Shown here piece by piece: positions 22,166-34,200 of a stretch of 64,000 nt of DNA (position 1 is the stretch's first letter; every line of letters starts with the position of its first letter). Position numbers and translations under genes: made by a program. The notes below the pieces were generated by a model. It ran no database searches, was not told the origin of the DNA, and saw only the letters and a list, made by a program, of their open reading frames with translations. Origin of the DNA: Liquidambar formosana (lineage: Eukaryota > Streptophyta > Magnoliopsida > Saxifragales > Altingiaceae); contig JBBPBK010000104.1 of NCBI GenBank assembly GCA_039720395.1, positions 62,001 through 126,000 of the forward strand. The letters run 5' to 3'.

Positions 22166-22173
22166 TTTTTATA
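22166..22173 (-). promoter_or_regulatory. TATA box for the antisense ORF
   Basis: On the minus strand CCTATAAAAACAC places TATAAAAA about 49 nt upstream of ATG 22117, leaving room for a start site and a ~20-nt leader. Confidence 0.55.
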
Positions 22174-22604
22174 GGGAAAAGGTCACAAATCCAAGTTCAA
22201 ATAGGAAAAAACCCATCAGAATAGGAAGTTTCCTATTCAAAGTGGGATTTCCGCTTCGGGCTCGGGTAACCACCCAGGCCTGGGCGGCTAGCCTCCTGAG
22301 GCCTGGTGGTCACCCAAGCCACCTTGTTTTGGCTTTCTCCCTCGCTTTGTCTCGCCTTGACGCGTGATCAAACCTCCTTCCAAATGAGATATTCAACACT
22401 TTTTGAGCTTAAAATCAATCAAATTCCATCTTGAAATCAATTCCTTGAATTGATTTTATGTTCAAAAGGGTTGAATATATTTCCCCTGTGTCATGCCAAC
22501 TCAAGTGACAATGTGTTAAGTCACTCTCCTCTTGCACCATGCCTATTCAATCTTGATAAATTGATCATATATCCTCATTTCAAATCTTGATTTTTCATCC
22601 TACT

Positions 22605-24370
22605 TGGTTGAATATATTCATCGCTTGAATGTGTTCTTCCATTTCAAAAGTGTATTCACCCTTTGAATATGCTTCTCAGTTTCAAATTCTCATTCTCTAT
22701 CATACTTGGTTGAATATATTCATCACTTGAATATATTCTTCCATTTCAAAAGCATGTTCACCCATTGAATATGCTTCCTAGTTTCAGATCCTCATTATCA
22801 CTTACTTGGTAAAATATATTCATCGCTTGGGTATATTTCTCCATTTCAATGGTATACTCATCACTCGAGTATACTTCTCAGATCATTTGTCACTTACTTG
22901 GTTAAGTATATCCATCACTTGGGTATATTTTTCCATTTCAATGGTATACTCATCACTTGAGTATACTTCTCAGATATTTTGCCACTTACTTGGTTAAGTA
23001 TATCCATCGCTTGGGTATATTTCTCCATTTCAATGGTATGTTCATCACTTGAACATACTTCTCAGATTATTTATCACTTACTTGGTTAAATATATTCATG
23101 ACTAGAATATATTTCTCCATTTCAATAGTGTACTCATCACTTGAGTACATTTCTCAGATTATTCTCTATCTTACTTGCTTAAGTATATCCATCGCTTGGA
23201 TATATTTCTCTATTTCAATGGTATGTTTATCACTTAAACATACTTGTCACTTACTTGGTTAAGTATATCCATCACTTGGATATATTTCTCTATTTCAATG
23301 GTATGTTTATCACTTAAACATACTTGTCACTTACTTGGTTAAGTATATTCGTGACTAGAATATATTTCTCCATTTCAATGGTGTACTCATCACTTGAGTA
23401 CACTTCTCAGATTATTCTTATCTTACTTGGTTAAATATATCCGTCGTTTGGATATATTTCTCCATTTCAATGGTATGCTCATCACTTGAGTGTACTTCTC
23501 AGCTTACTTGGTTAAATATATCCATCACTTGGATACATTTCTCCATTTCAAAAGTATGTTCATCACTTGAACGTACTTCTCAGTCTTTTTCAATCATTAA
23601 GTATACTCATCACTTGAGTATATTTCTCAGCATCTTTTTCATCACTTGGGTAAATATGTTCGTGACCTGAATATATTTCTCCATTTCAAAAGTACACTCA
23701 TCACTTGAATACACCTCTCAGATTATTCTTATCCTACTTGGTTAAGTATATCCATCGCTTGGGTATATTTCTCCATTTCAATGGTATGTTCATCACTTGA
23801 ACATACTTCTCAGATTATTACTTGGTTAAATATATTCATCACTTGAATATATTTCTCCATTTCAATGGTATACTCATCACTTGAGTATACTTCTCAGTTC
23901 ATTCTCTATCTTACTTAGTTAAATATATTCGTGACCTGAATATATTTCTCATTTTTCAAAAGTATGTTCATCACTTGAACGTACTTCTCAGTCCTTCTCA
24001 ATCATTAAGTATCCTCACCACTTGAGTATACTTCTCAGATTTCATTCTCAGATTACTTGGTTAAATATATTCGTGACCTGAATATATTTCTCCATTTCAA
24101 TGGTATACTCATCACTTGAGTATACTTCTCAGATATTTTGTCACTTACTTGGTTAAGTATATCCATCGCTTGGATATATTTCTCCATTTCCAAGGTACGT
24201 TCGTCACTTGAACGTACTTTTCAGATCTCATTCTCATCACTTGGTTAAATATATTCGTGACTAGAATATATTTCTCCGTTTCAAAAGTATGTTCATTCGT
24301 AGTGGCTTGAATATGCTTCTCTTGACAATTCACCAACCCCAGTGGTTTAAGTATACTCATGACTTGAGTA
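22605..24370 (+). repeat. Array of paired hairpins in the E2 3' region
   Basis: About 18 modules of 75-97 bp lie between the antisense ORF promoter and the 3' LTR. Each holds an A-type hairpin, for example AAATATATTC / GAATATATTT (23828-23854), and a B-type hairpin, for example GTATACTC / GAGTATAC (22944-22966). The loop is usually ATCACTT, and CTCCATTTCAATG and CTCAGATTATT link the two. The arms differ between modules but stay complementary. No ORF of substance. Hypervariable tandem repeats in 3' regions of Ogre-like elements are known and can seed satellites (family knowledge). Confidence 0.88.
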
Positions 24371-24501
24371 CACTTCCTTACTTCAGTCTCAGGTTTTCAA
24401 CCTCCCATCATTGTTGGTATCAGTGTGTGATTTCTCCGGGCTTTTTGGCCAAAAATGGGTTGTTCTTTATCATTGGTTCACAAGTGTAACTTGTTCGCCA
24501 A

Positions 24502-24512
24502 TGAGGGGCTTC
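24502..24512 (+). other. E2 polypurine stretch
   Basis: TGAGGGGCTTC directly before the 3' LTR contains the purine core GAGGGG. It is short and ends in pyrimidines, so it is only a candidate plus-strand primer. Confidence 0.5.
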
Positions 24513-27325
24513 TGTCACACCCCATTTTTGCACCACCTTACTAGGGCTCATCATTTCATGCATGTTTTTGTTTTGTTTTTGAGTCTAGTCACTTGCATTA
24601 GTTTTCTAGAGTCACAAGGACAATGGATATGAATTTTGGTTCAAATTGGAGTTGATCTTGAGGGATAATAAGAGCTTTTGTGACTTGAGGGGCATAATCG
24701 TCTTTTAAGTCCCAAACTTTTCATTTGACCTTGGAATGATCTCCAAATTGTCAATTGGAGTTCATATGGATGCATAAGAGGTATTTCTAGGTTCAATTTG
24801 GTAAGTCAATGGCTCGGGATTAAAATGGCTCGATGTAGTTCAAGTTGGTTAATTGACCCTTCCTTGGGTTAGCTCTAATTGACTCACAATTACCAACCAA
24901 ATCTTTTCAAATTGACTTTCATTAATCATCATTTTACCCTCAAAAGTGTTTCATGAAGTTCAATTTTGATATGGCCTGATGATGAGTTTAGTGTGGTTAT
25001 TTACGGATTATCCTTGAAGAATTAGTGCGAATCACAGCATGAGATTTTTGGTTAAAATGAAAAGAAAATTATTTTATTAAATTAGCCATTTTTATCATGA
25101 CACTAACACGTGTACGTATGTGATGAGTGTGTGTACGCACATACGATACATGTGCATGCGTGCTAGCGGTCAATCTCCCAATTTTTATAAAAGACAATTT
25201 CCTTTTCCTATTCAGATTAGAAGTCTTTTATCATTATAAAATACCTTTTGATTATTCTCCAAGGAAACCTAGTCCAGGAAGGAAAGGGAAACTCCAGATT
25301 TCAGCTATAAATACTCTCTTAATGTCTTTAAACAGGGGGGAGGAGAAGAGGATTTGGAGGGAGTGAAATTCGTTATAATTCAGCAGCAGATTTTCTGAAA
25401 ACCAGCAGTCGTATTTTAATCATAACTTTTTCATCCGAAGCCAGAATTTGATGAAATGGGTCTTGTTAGAAAGATAATTCAATTCTCTACAACTTTGTAT
25501 TTCACAAGCTTTGTCCAAATCCAACGTTTTCATACCCAAAAACGCGATTGACGTTGCTGCTGCTGCAAAGTGACGAAAATCACTTTTCTTTTCTCTTGTT
25601 CTCTTTTTGTTTTCTATTTCTTTTCAAAGTTGAGTGAGTTTTGATCTCTTTGCTGTGATACCACTTTGACAAAGAGGAGGATTCGTGTTGGTTTGATTCA
25701 CTCTAAAGACCTGAGGAGCCACGAACAATTACAAACACAAGGGGAGCCACTTTATGCATTAATACTTGAGTGTTTGAGAGAGAATAAGGTATTCTCCTTC
25801 TCTATTCAAGCTTAAACTAGGTTTTCATATGGGTTAGGCTTATTGCATGTTAAAAGTAGCCTTTTTTATCATGTATTAACACTCTAGCTAGTTAATATAC
25901 ATGGAATATCTATTTTTTATCTACTGTTTAGCATGCTTTAGGGCTGTCCTTTAGGTTTTTAATGCATAGTTATGATTCTTGTGCTCCTGTTTGTCCTTGT
26001 GTTAGGATTAGTGTCATTGCATGTTAGAGTTAGGATTTTCATCATGTTATATTGCTTTAGTTAGTTAATATGCATGATTTAATTTCTGTTTAGTTTGGTT
26101 TTAGCATGATTAAAGTATGTTTTGTATGTTTTTAAGCATATTTGTGAGTTTAGGGTTTTAGAGTCATTGTTTCGTGTTTGTTTTCATATAGCATGATAAA
26201 GTAGACTTTTTTATTGGTTTTTCTTCGTGTTTGCTGTATATGTTTTTCATATGGAGTAAACATGATAGTTTTGCATGCATGTTAGTATGTTTTAGGGTTT
26301 TTATGCATGATATGGTTCTAGGAATATGTTAGGACTTATTATTGTTCGCTATTTTTGCTATTGGCATGCTTAGTGGATGATTTTAGGCCATAATACTATT
26401 CTGTCCAGATTTGCATGTTAGTGTTTTCGCATGGTTTTGAGCACTTGTAAGGGTGCAAATAGGTGTGGTATTTGTCCTATGGCAAATAGGGCTGCTTATG
26501 TCTGAAATAGCTAATGTTTGGAGCAATTGCACTCAGGTAAGTGGGTGTGAAGGTGCCCCAATTCACCTTTCTTCTTAACTCATTCTCTTCTCCCTATCTA
26601 GGGTTAATTTTTAATACAAATCTATGGTTTAATCAAAGGTTTCCTTCGTAAATAAAATTCTGGTTTTTATTAAAGTTTCCATTTTATGGATTTCTTTCCT
26701 AAAATCAAACTTTCTATCATATTCAACTCTTTTGATCAAATAAGGAAACCTAGGGTTTTAACCATAGGTTTATATTAGGTCTTAACCCTAATTCTAATCG
26801 AACTACGTGGACTTTGATCCATGTATTTCGTTGCATGGTACGTAGGCGCTCTTCGTGAGGCTCAAGTCCGTTCTAGGATCCAAGCATCCTAGGTTTATTT
26901 TTGTTTCCTTTTCTTCTTTTTCTTTTTCTGTTTTTATGTGCTTATTATGCATGGATGGATGAATGAAATATATGATATGCATGCAATTCTTGTGATGATA
27001 TACTTGCTGATTTTTGTATGGGAAAGATCTTAATTTAGCCCAAATGAACTGAGAGACCGAAAGGGTGACATGGGTGCCTATAGGCTTTGCCTAGAACCTT
27101 CCCATGTCATAACTTAGCCTCCGAATCCCCGATTTCTTTGGTTTTCAAAAGATTGGTTTTTGCCTTTCCTTTTTTTATGGAGTCATTCAAATTGTTTTCT
27201 TAAAACAAACTATTTTTAGGGTTTTCCTTGTTTCCTTTAAAAAATAAGGTGGCGACTCATTTCCTTTTTCTTTTTCAAATCCATTTTCTTTCAATCCCTT
27301 GTGGGCCCAATTTTCGGGGTTCACA
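24513..27325 (+). repeat. E2 3' LTR
   Basis: 2813 bp, near-identical partner of 10235-13048, from TGTCACACCCC to GGTTCACA. TATA box at 25305-25314. Confidence 0.95.
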
Positions 27326-27330
27326 AGCCT
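27326..27330. other. E2 target-site duplication, right
   Basis: AGCCT, identical to 10230-10234. C1 LTR sequence resumes at 27331. Confidence 0.95.
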
Positions 27331-28687
27331 CCAAGGGAGAATTCGGCCAGCACTTGGGGAGGAGTGATTGTGATGATGTCATCACCTTATAGTGGGCATT
27401 ATAAACCCCACTAATAGGGCCGGCCAAGGGGGGATTCCAAACCCTAATCTAATTTGTGTAATTACTCTTAATTACACAATTAGCCCACTAGTTTGCATCA
27501 AATACAAATTAGCCCCTTAAAGAACTTTTCTTTAATCACTTATACCCTTTCTCTCATAGACAATCAAGCTCTCTTAGCATGATCAGTGTGTGACCCATTG
27601 GGTTCACATCATCAAGTAGTAGGAACAGCACAAGTTGTGCACAATGGAACACTTTCCATTAAGGGTCTAATTGAAACTCCTTTCAATTCCCTAATTGATT
27701 ATAACTCATTTATATCAATTAGGGCTTCTACTAACCATGAGTAACACCTAGCATATGGCTCATGGTGTGGTCCTTAATGAGGTGAATAGTCATTTACAAA
27801 GAACCCTTCTGTTATAGTTTACAGGTTACAATTCCATCCTTCCATCAACACAATGTCTCCAATTGAACTAATAGGACATGGAAGTCTGTCAAGTCCCCAG
27901 TTCAATTACTTTATACTCATTCATTAATATCAACTCAATGATGAACTTATGGAAACTCCTTTCCATATTCATTCTACCATGGGCCCATGGATTTAATGAG
28001 TTATATTCAATGAATGCTGTATGAGACATTCACTCTCTTTTTCCTGAGAGTGATGGATTCCTTGTTGATCACTCACATGCCTTCACACACATAGCAGTAG
28101 GGCTAATGAACACCCTTACAGGCCCCTGAATAGGATCTGCACTTAGTGTTATCAAACTTCTAAAGCTACATGTATAAGACAACCATGGTGTCTCAGGTCT
28201 AAGGATTACTTGTACCACTATAACAATGAGAAACTGATTGACAGGCAGGTTAAAACTCCATTCAGTTTATCTCATATCTTTGGTCACAGTCAGTGTACCT
28301 ATTCTGATAATAGGCACCCACTTGTTGGTTGTAGTGTCTCTACACAAATAACTTGAGACTAGCTATCCTCCTATAGAGTCAACCTAACAAGTGCTAGTCC
28401 TATGGTTCATTACTGTCCATCATAGTGAACCTTCAACTAGGAATGATTTAGGAGTTTAGTACAGAGATATATTTACAGTCTCAAAATTACAACCCTTTGT
28501 AATTTCATATTCTCAACTCTAACTCCATGGACATATTATGTAAATATAAATGATGCATATAAACATAATAGAATATGCCCTTTTATTAAATCAATAATAA
28601 ATGTGACATATATAAATGAAATCAATTGATTGTTCCTAATCCCTAAACAATCATCTCTATGATTGGCTCTAGGGCATAATCCTAACA
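27331..28687 (-). repeat. C1 3' LTR, second piece
   Basis: Continues the LTR broken by E2 and ends CCTAACA. It matches 35165-36523 of the right LTR. One visible difference abolishes its TATA box: the right LTR and C3 have ATATAGCCCAC where this copy has ATAAACCCCAC. Confidence 0.92.
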
Positions 28688-28701
28688 ATCTCCCACTTGC
28701 A
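28688..28701 (-). other. C1 polypurine tract
   Basis: On the minus strand GCAAGTGGGAGAT abuts the 3' LTR. It is identical in C2 and C3. Confidence 0.85.
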
Positions 28702-30750
28702 TTATAGCCAATCCACCATGTATCTCATACCCATATCCTGTCGGTGCTGATCTAATACACTTGGTCATAGCCTTAGTGAAGGGGTCTTCTTTATTCTCTG
28801 TTGTATTAAACTTCTATATGTATATGTCATCTCTTCCAATGATCTCTCTAATCACTTGGAATCGCCACTTAAAGTTTGGACTTTTGATGAGACCGTGGAT
28901 CCTTGTCTTGAGCAATAGCCCTATTGTTGTCACAAAAACAATAGTAAAGGCTTCTCAATGTCAGGAACCACTCCTAGTTCTGTAATGAACTTGCTCATCC
29001 AAACATGCAGCAATGCGCTCAAATTTACAGCTCCACCATTTAAGGTGAGAACATACCTCGATGTTGATCTCCTATCATCATCGTCAGATTGAAAATCTGT
29101 ATCTGTTCTACCAACCATTTCAAGTTTCTTTCTCCATAAGTAAGGCATAGGTCCTTTAGTTCTTCTCAAGAACTTAAGGATAGCCTTGACTACTTCCCAG
29201 TGTTCCTTATCTGGGTCTGCCTGATATCTACTCGTAACATTTACAGCAAAACTGATATCTGGTCTTTTAGTTATAGACAACTTGATTCCATGTTTGACAG
29301 GAATTAGACCTCCTTTTGGAATCATGCATTTTGAACTCTTTCAAAATCTTGTCTATGTACTTCAATTGGGAGAGACTTAGCATCCTTTAAGATCTATCTC
29401 TATAGACCTCTATTCCCAGAATATAGGATGCTTCTTCCAAATCTTTTATGGAGAAACTTTGTGAAAACCCAATTTTTCACTTTTGACAACATCTCTACAT
29501 TATTCCTAATAAGTAGAATGTCATCCACTTATAGGACCATAAATGTGATCACACTCCCACTAACCCTTTGTACAATCATGGTACAATGATGGGTTCTGTC
29601 TCAATAGGGACAGGGGTTGCATCAATGTTGGTTTGTATCTCATTAGACAACTATTTGAGTTCTATTTTCCTGTTGTTATCTCCTTCTTGAATAAACTCTT
29701 TTTCAAGAAAGATTGCAAACTTACAAACAAAACACCTTTTGTTCATCAGGATAATAGATATGATATCCTAAACTTTCTTTAGGGTAATCCACAAACCTAC
29801 ATTTAAGTTATCTTGATTTCCAATTTGGTTGCATTATACGTCTCTACATATGTAGTGCAACCCTATACCTTAACATGCTTAAGGTTTGGTGCTTCCCTTT
29901 TCATATCTCATATGGGTCTTAAGGGACAGCCTTGGTTTGAACTCTGTTTCACAGGTACGTGGCAATTCTAGGGCACATCCTAACAAGGATAATATTAGGT
30001 CGTTGTAACTTATCATGGATTGGACCATATCCAATATGGTCCTCTTCCTCCTTTCTGACACACCATTAAATTATGGTGTTCCAAGAGGTGTCCATTTGAA
30101 TGCCTGTTTGAACAAGTTGATCTAAAAATTAACTGGTTAAATATTCGCCTCCCCGATCTAATCGAAGAGCTTTAATACTTTTACCGGTTTGTTTCTCTAC
30201 TTCATATCTGAATTCTTTGAACCTTTCAAATGTTTCAGACTTGTACTTCATTAAGTATACACACCCAAACCTAGAATGAATCATCGGTAAAGGTTGTAAA
30301 GTAAGAAAAACTTTTATATACATCACTATGTATATCTTGTTCTCTTAGGTTTATTAGCATTCAATTTAGAACTACCATGCTCCATTGCAATTCATATTTG
30401 CAATAAAGTTTAGAAAATAAAGGCCATCCACATAAACTCCAGAAGTAATGAACTCTTCATTTAATAGAAAACATTTATTAAATCAAACTAAAACCTCGTT
30501 TAGATAAAACTGAAATAAAATTAATGTTTCTAATAACTTCTGGAATGTAAAGATAGCCAACTATTATTTCTAAACTACTCCATTAGGTAGAGTCAAGCAA
30601 CAAGCCCCATAGCTAATGCAGCAACGTTTGCTCCATTCCCCACTTGTAGAGTTGATCTGCCTTTACTCTGTCTTCTGCTTCCCACTAGATTCTGCATGGA
30701 ATCACAATTCGCATCAGAATTAAGTACCCAAGTGGAAGCAGAACTAACAT
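28702..30750 (-). pseudogene. C1 pol remnant with a large RT deletion
   Basis: Fragments of Copia pol in many frames. They include an integrase core piece (30129-30326, ending LDRGGEYL) and an RNase H/RT C-terminal piece (28930-29325, with SRYQADPDKEHWE and [14 protein letters not shown] words). Against C2, roughly 230 codons are missing at about 29560-29592. The sequence jumps from the linker after integrase to just before the YVDD region, removing the N-terminal RT with its first catalytic Asp. Numerous stops and small indels elsewhere. C3 has the same junction and most of the same breaks, so this pol was already dead in a common ancestor. Confidence 0.9.
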
Positions 30751-31299
30751 TTAGTTTAGAGAATAATCCATACCTTCCAAAGGTTGGTTCTTTAGAGTAT
30801 CCAGATACTCCCGACAGTTACGTTTCCAGTGCCCATCCTTGTCGCAGTGAAAACAGGTTCCTTTGGCTTTGTTGTTACCTTTCTTCTTCCTCCGGGTACC
30901 CTTACCTTTGCCTATACCCTTGCCCTTGGGCTTGAGCTTAGACTTGGAAGTAGCAGCTTCATTAAATTCAAGCAAGAATTCTTTCCCATACAACTCTTGT
31001 ATGTTGATAAAAATCTCGTAAGCACTTCCCATGGACTCGTGTTGCTTCTTAAGCTCGAGACTCATAAATACCATCATATAGCACCTTGCCATGAGATCGT
31101 CGTCCATGCGCTTCTGGTAAGCGTCTTTCTCTTGCTGAGTTGTAGCCTCAGCAGGAGCAATGGGAAGTGGATTATGAAGTGCATAGGTAAGATTCTTGGA
31201 ATCCAAAACAATTTTTAGATTCCTAAGCCAATCAAGACAATTTAGTCCAGTCAAACGGTTGATGTCCAATATTTTGGATAACGGGTTCAGGTGAGCCAT
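30751..31299 (-). CDS. C1 Gag-only ORF
   Basis: 182 codons from ATG 31299. This is Copia Gag: MAHLNPLSKILD..., a W/L-rich first half, a Lys-rich stretch (KPKGKGIGKGKG) and one zinc knuckle spaced C-x2-C-x4-H-x4-C ([14 protein letters not shown]). Compared with C2 the frame ends early, because a ~10-bp deletion just after the knuckle puts a TAA before the protease. C3 ends in the same way. The ORF is otherwise intact while the adjoining pol is ruined, which suggests Gag was kept useful longer. A free-standing Gag could coat its own RNA and borrow Pol from a relative such as C2 (inference). Confidence 0.85.
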   Translation of the reverse strand: MAHLNPLSKILDINRLTGLNCLDWLRNLKIVLDSKNLTYALHNPLPIAPAEATTQQEKDAYQKRMDDDLMARCYMMVFMSLELKKQHESMGSAYEIFINIQELYGKEFLLEFNEAATSKSKLKPKGKGIGKGKGTRRKKKGNNKAKGTCFHCDKDGHWKRNCREYLDTLKNQPLEGMDYSLN

Positions 31300-34200
31300 T
31301 TCTATGAACTACATATAAAAATTAAATAGAGAATTAGATTTCATTTTTAATCCATAATGATCGGGTCTTTAATCATATGGTACCTCCCACTATTTTATCA
31401 AATTCCATACACCCTCTGATGGAATTCGGGAATCTCATTCCTAATGGGGATTGGGGTCCCACTGTGACCTAGAAGCCTCACATGTTAGTTTCTTGACTTC
31501 TAACCCACAGTAAGAAGACAACTCTTTGTCTATTGCTTCATAAGCAAGTTCCAATCATTTTGCCTCTAGGGTACATATTCCTCACATGTTAGTTTCTTGG
31601 AATACTTCCCTAGTTAAGTTAAGCCCATCATTCACATAGGTATGTTTCACCAAATATATACCTCACATGTTAGTTTCTTGGTATATACCAGCTTAGGCAC
31701 CCCATGATATCTATATAGGTGATAGTTTCAAGTAATGTCTTTAATATGGGTAGCTCCTACATGTCTGCAGCCAGGTACCCACATTAAGGGACGTTAGATG
31801 ATCCTATAATGATGGAAGGCAATGAAGAATCCATTCCCTAATGTATTCTCCATTTCCAACTTAATATTAAAATAGAGGGGTTTTAAGGGTCTCATCAAAA
31901 TAAACTAATCTAACATACATCTCATGCATTTAAATAAGAAATATATAACAACATTATATATATGTAATCCACTTATCGATATTAGTCCCTATAAGGTGAC
32001 ATATAACGATTTTTGGATTTGGAGCTATCTCTATTAATCTCATTAAAAGCTCCCACTATGATGATTATGGACTTTAAGAAGATTCAATCCAAGCCAATGA
32101 ATTAAATCCAAGGTCTAAGGTGGGTGTAGGTGATCGTAAAACATTCATTCAAAACATAGCATGCACTCTTGAAAATCTTCTCCAAGCTTTCAAGTCCTTC
32201 AATCTCCTCCATTAGCTTCATGGTCTCCACCATAGGCTTGTTGGGCTCCACCATGCTCCTTTAGGTCCACCATGCTCCTTAGTGCGCTCTCGATTACATA
32301 ACATTTATATAATTTTAAAGAAAGGGATACATAAGGGGAATGTGGGGTACATAAGAGAATGATAGAGAGAGAGAAGAAGGTGGCATGCAAACCCCAAATA
32401 AATAATACATCACAAAATTAACAACTCTTGAAAAATTATACAACCCATTCATAAGACGGCCAATCACAATTGGTTTAAGGGGTATAGTCCATAATCATCA
32501 TTCATCCATAACCATACAATCACATTGCATAATAAAGGAAATAACTGTAAGCAATAAACATATGGGCATCCATGGTAACTCTATTGATTGGTTTTCATTA
32601 ATCTCATTAATGTGTCCTAGTCTTATTAGGATATGCATAAGTTCCTAAATTAATTAAGTCTTAACATTTAAGACATTTAATTTCAATTAATCAAATCAAT
32701 TGAAACATTTAAAGTCCCCTAATTAAACCTCTAATATCAAATATTAGGGTCTCTTTAATTAAACAAAACAATTTCATTTAATTAAAAAATTCCAGATTTT
32801 AATTTAATCCTATATTGTGTTTTAAACCATTTAAAACATTATAAAATTAATCACCATTAATTAAATAATCAATTTTGGAATTAAATAAAATCATTTTATT
32901 AATTAATTAGTGCATTAGGGTTTCCTAAAACCCTAAACCCTAAATGCATTAACTCTAAACCCTAAGTGTAACCCTAATGCATTAAATGCCTTATGATTGG
33001 TCAATTTATGACCAATCATTTAAACCCTAGGTTTATACGGTATTAATGATTAGGATTAGGGTTTAATTAATGCCACCTAGGATATTAATTACACCTAATT
33101 AATATGCACTAATTAGGGTTTCTAAAACCCTAAACCTTAAACCTATTAAATGCCAATGATTAATTACTAAACCATTAATGATCATGATTGGTCATTAATG
33201 ACCAATCATTTAACCCTAGGTTAGACACATTAATTACTAGGTTTAGTTTTTAATTAATGCATTAATAGAATTAGGGTTTAATTAATATGAATTAGGGTTT
33301 CCTAAACCCTAAACCCTAGACATCATAAATGCAATTAATTATACCCTAATGATTAATAACCATGATTGGTCAATTAATGACCAATCAGTAAACATTTTAA
33401 TTAAGGTAATTAATAGTCAATTAGGGTTTTTAATTAATGCAATTAATGAATTAGGGTTTCATCATTAATGGGAATTAGGGTTTCATCATAAACCCTAAGG
33501 CTGCCGCCACATTAGTGGGCTGCCATGGCTTAGCAAGGCTGCCATGGATTGGCCAGGCCATGGGAGGCCATGGCCAGCAAAGGGGGACTCAAGCTAGGGT
33601 GTGGGCCAAGCCCATGGACACGTGTGGAGTGGCCAAGAGGGCTGTCTTCTTCAAAGAACATTAGGGTTTCAAGAACCCTTGCTGGCACCACCATGGGAGG
33701 ACCTCCAAGGTCACAAACATTTCTAAAACTTAATCAATTTGACTCCACCAACAAAACCAGCTTTTGTATCATGTCCCTACATGAATTACTAAGCTAATTG
33801 AAGTGGTTTGGATGATCAAATCATCCCCAATTGTTCTAAACAATTCAAGAACAGTAGGCTGTCCAGAATTTGACAGCATACTGTCCATGATCACAAATTG
33901 ATTTAAAACCCAGCAAGATGATTAATTCAGGCTACCAAATTATTTTTCATAGTATTCTACATGTCTTAGAAAACTAATAAAATTGGTTTCATGCAATTTG
34001 GAGTTCCCTAGCTCAAGATATGAACAAAACTCCATTGATGACTTTCTGCAGAAAAACAGCCTGCTGTGTTCTTCCAAGAAATCAAACTTTTTGATTCTTT
34101 ATGCATCAAGACTCCTTTGATTATTAAAGAATATGATCTATACATCATATATCATCATCCTATAATGATTATTCATCAATTTTACAGAAGTATCTGATCA

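Larger units (their letters stand above)
10235..27325 (+). mobile_element. E2: complete Tat/Ogre-like Ty3-Gypsy retrotransposon (17.1 kb)
   Basis: Intact architecture: LTR, GGCGACTC primer-binding site, leader, gag-protease, predicted intron, RT/RNase H/aRNase H/integrase, antisense ORF, hairpin-repeat 3' region, polypurine stretch, LTR. The 5-bp duplication AGCCT is perfect. The two 2.8-kb LTRs differ by about 20-25 bases by eye (under 1%), so insertion was recent. At the commonly assumed 1.3e-8 substitutions per site per year that would be about 0.3 million years (inference). A second RNase H and an intron between protease and RT are hallmarks of the Tat/Ogre branch (family knowledge). Unlike classical Ogre, there is no long ORF upstream of gag, since the leader is only ~0.8 kb. 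It sits inside the left LTR of C1. Confidence 0.95.

Noticed and set aside
22605..24370. CRISPR-like regular array
   Set aside because: Units vary in length and have no constant repeat with unique spacers, and the setting is a plant retrotransposon 3' region.
32917..33500. Interstitial telomere tract
   Set aside because: AAACCCTA words are scattered singly or in pairs inside a transposon leader; there is no long tandem array.
33549..33797. 82-codon ORF conserved between C1 and C3 (53734-53982), antisense to the elements
   Set aside because: Conservation follows overall nucleotide identity of the leaders, C2 does not keep it, and there is no motif.
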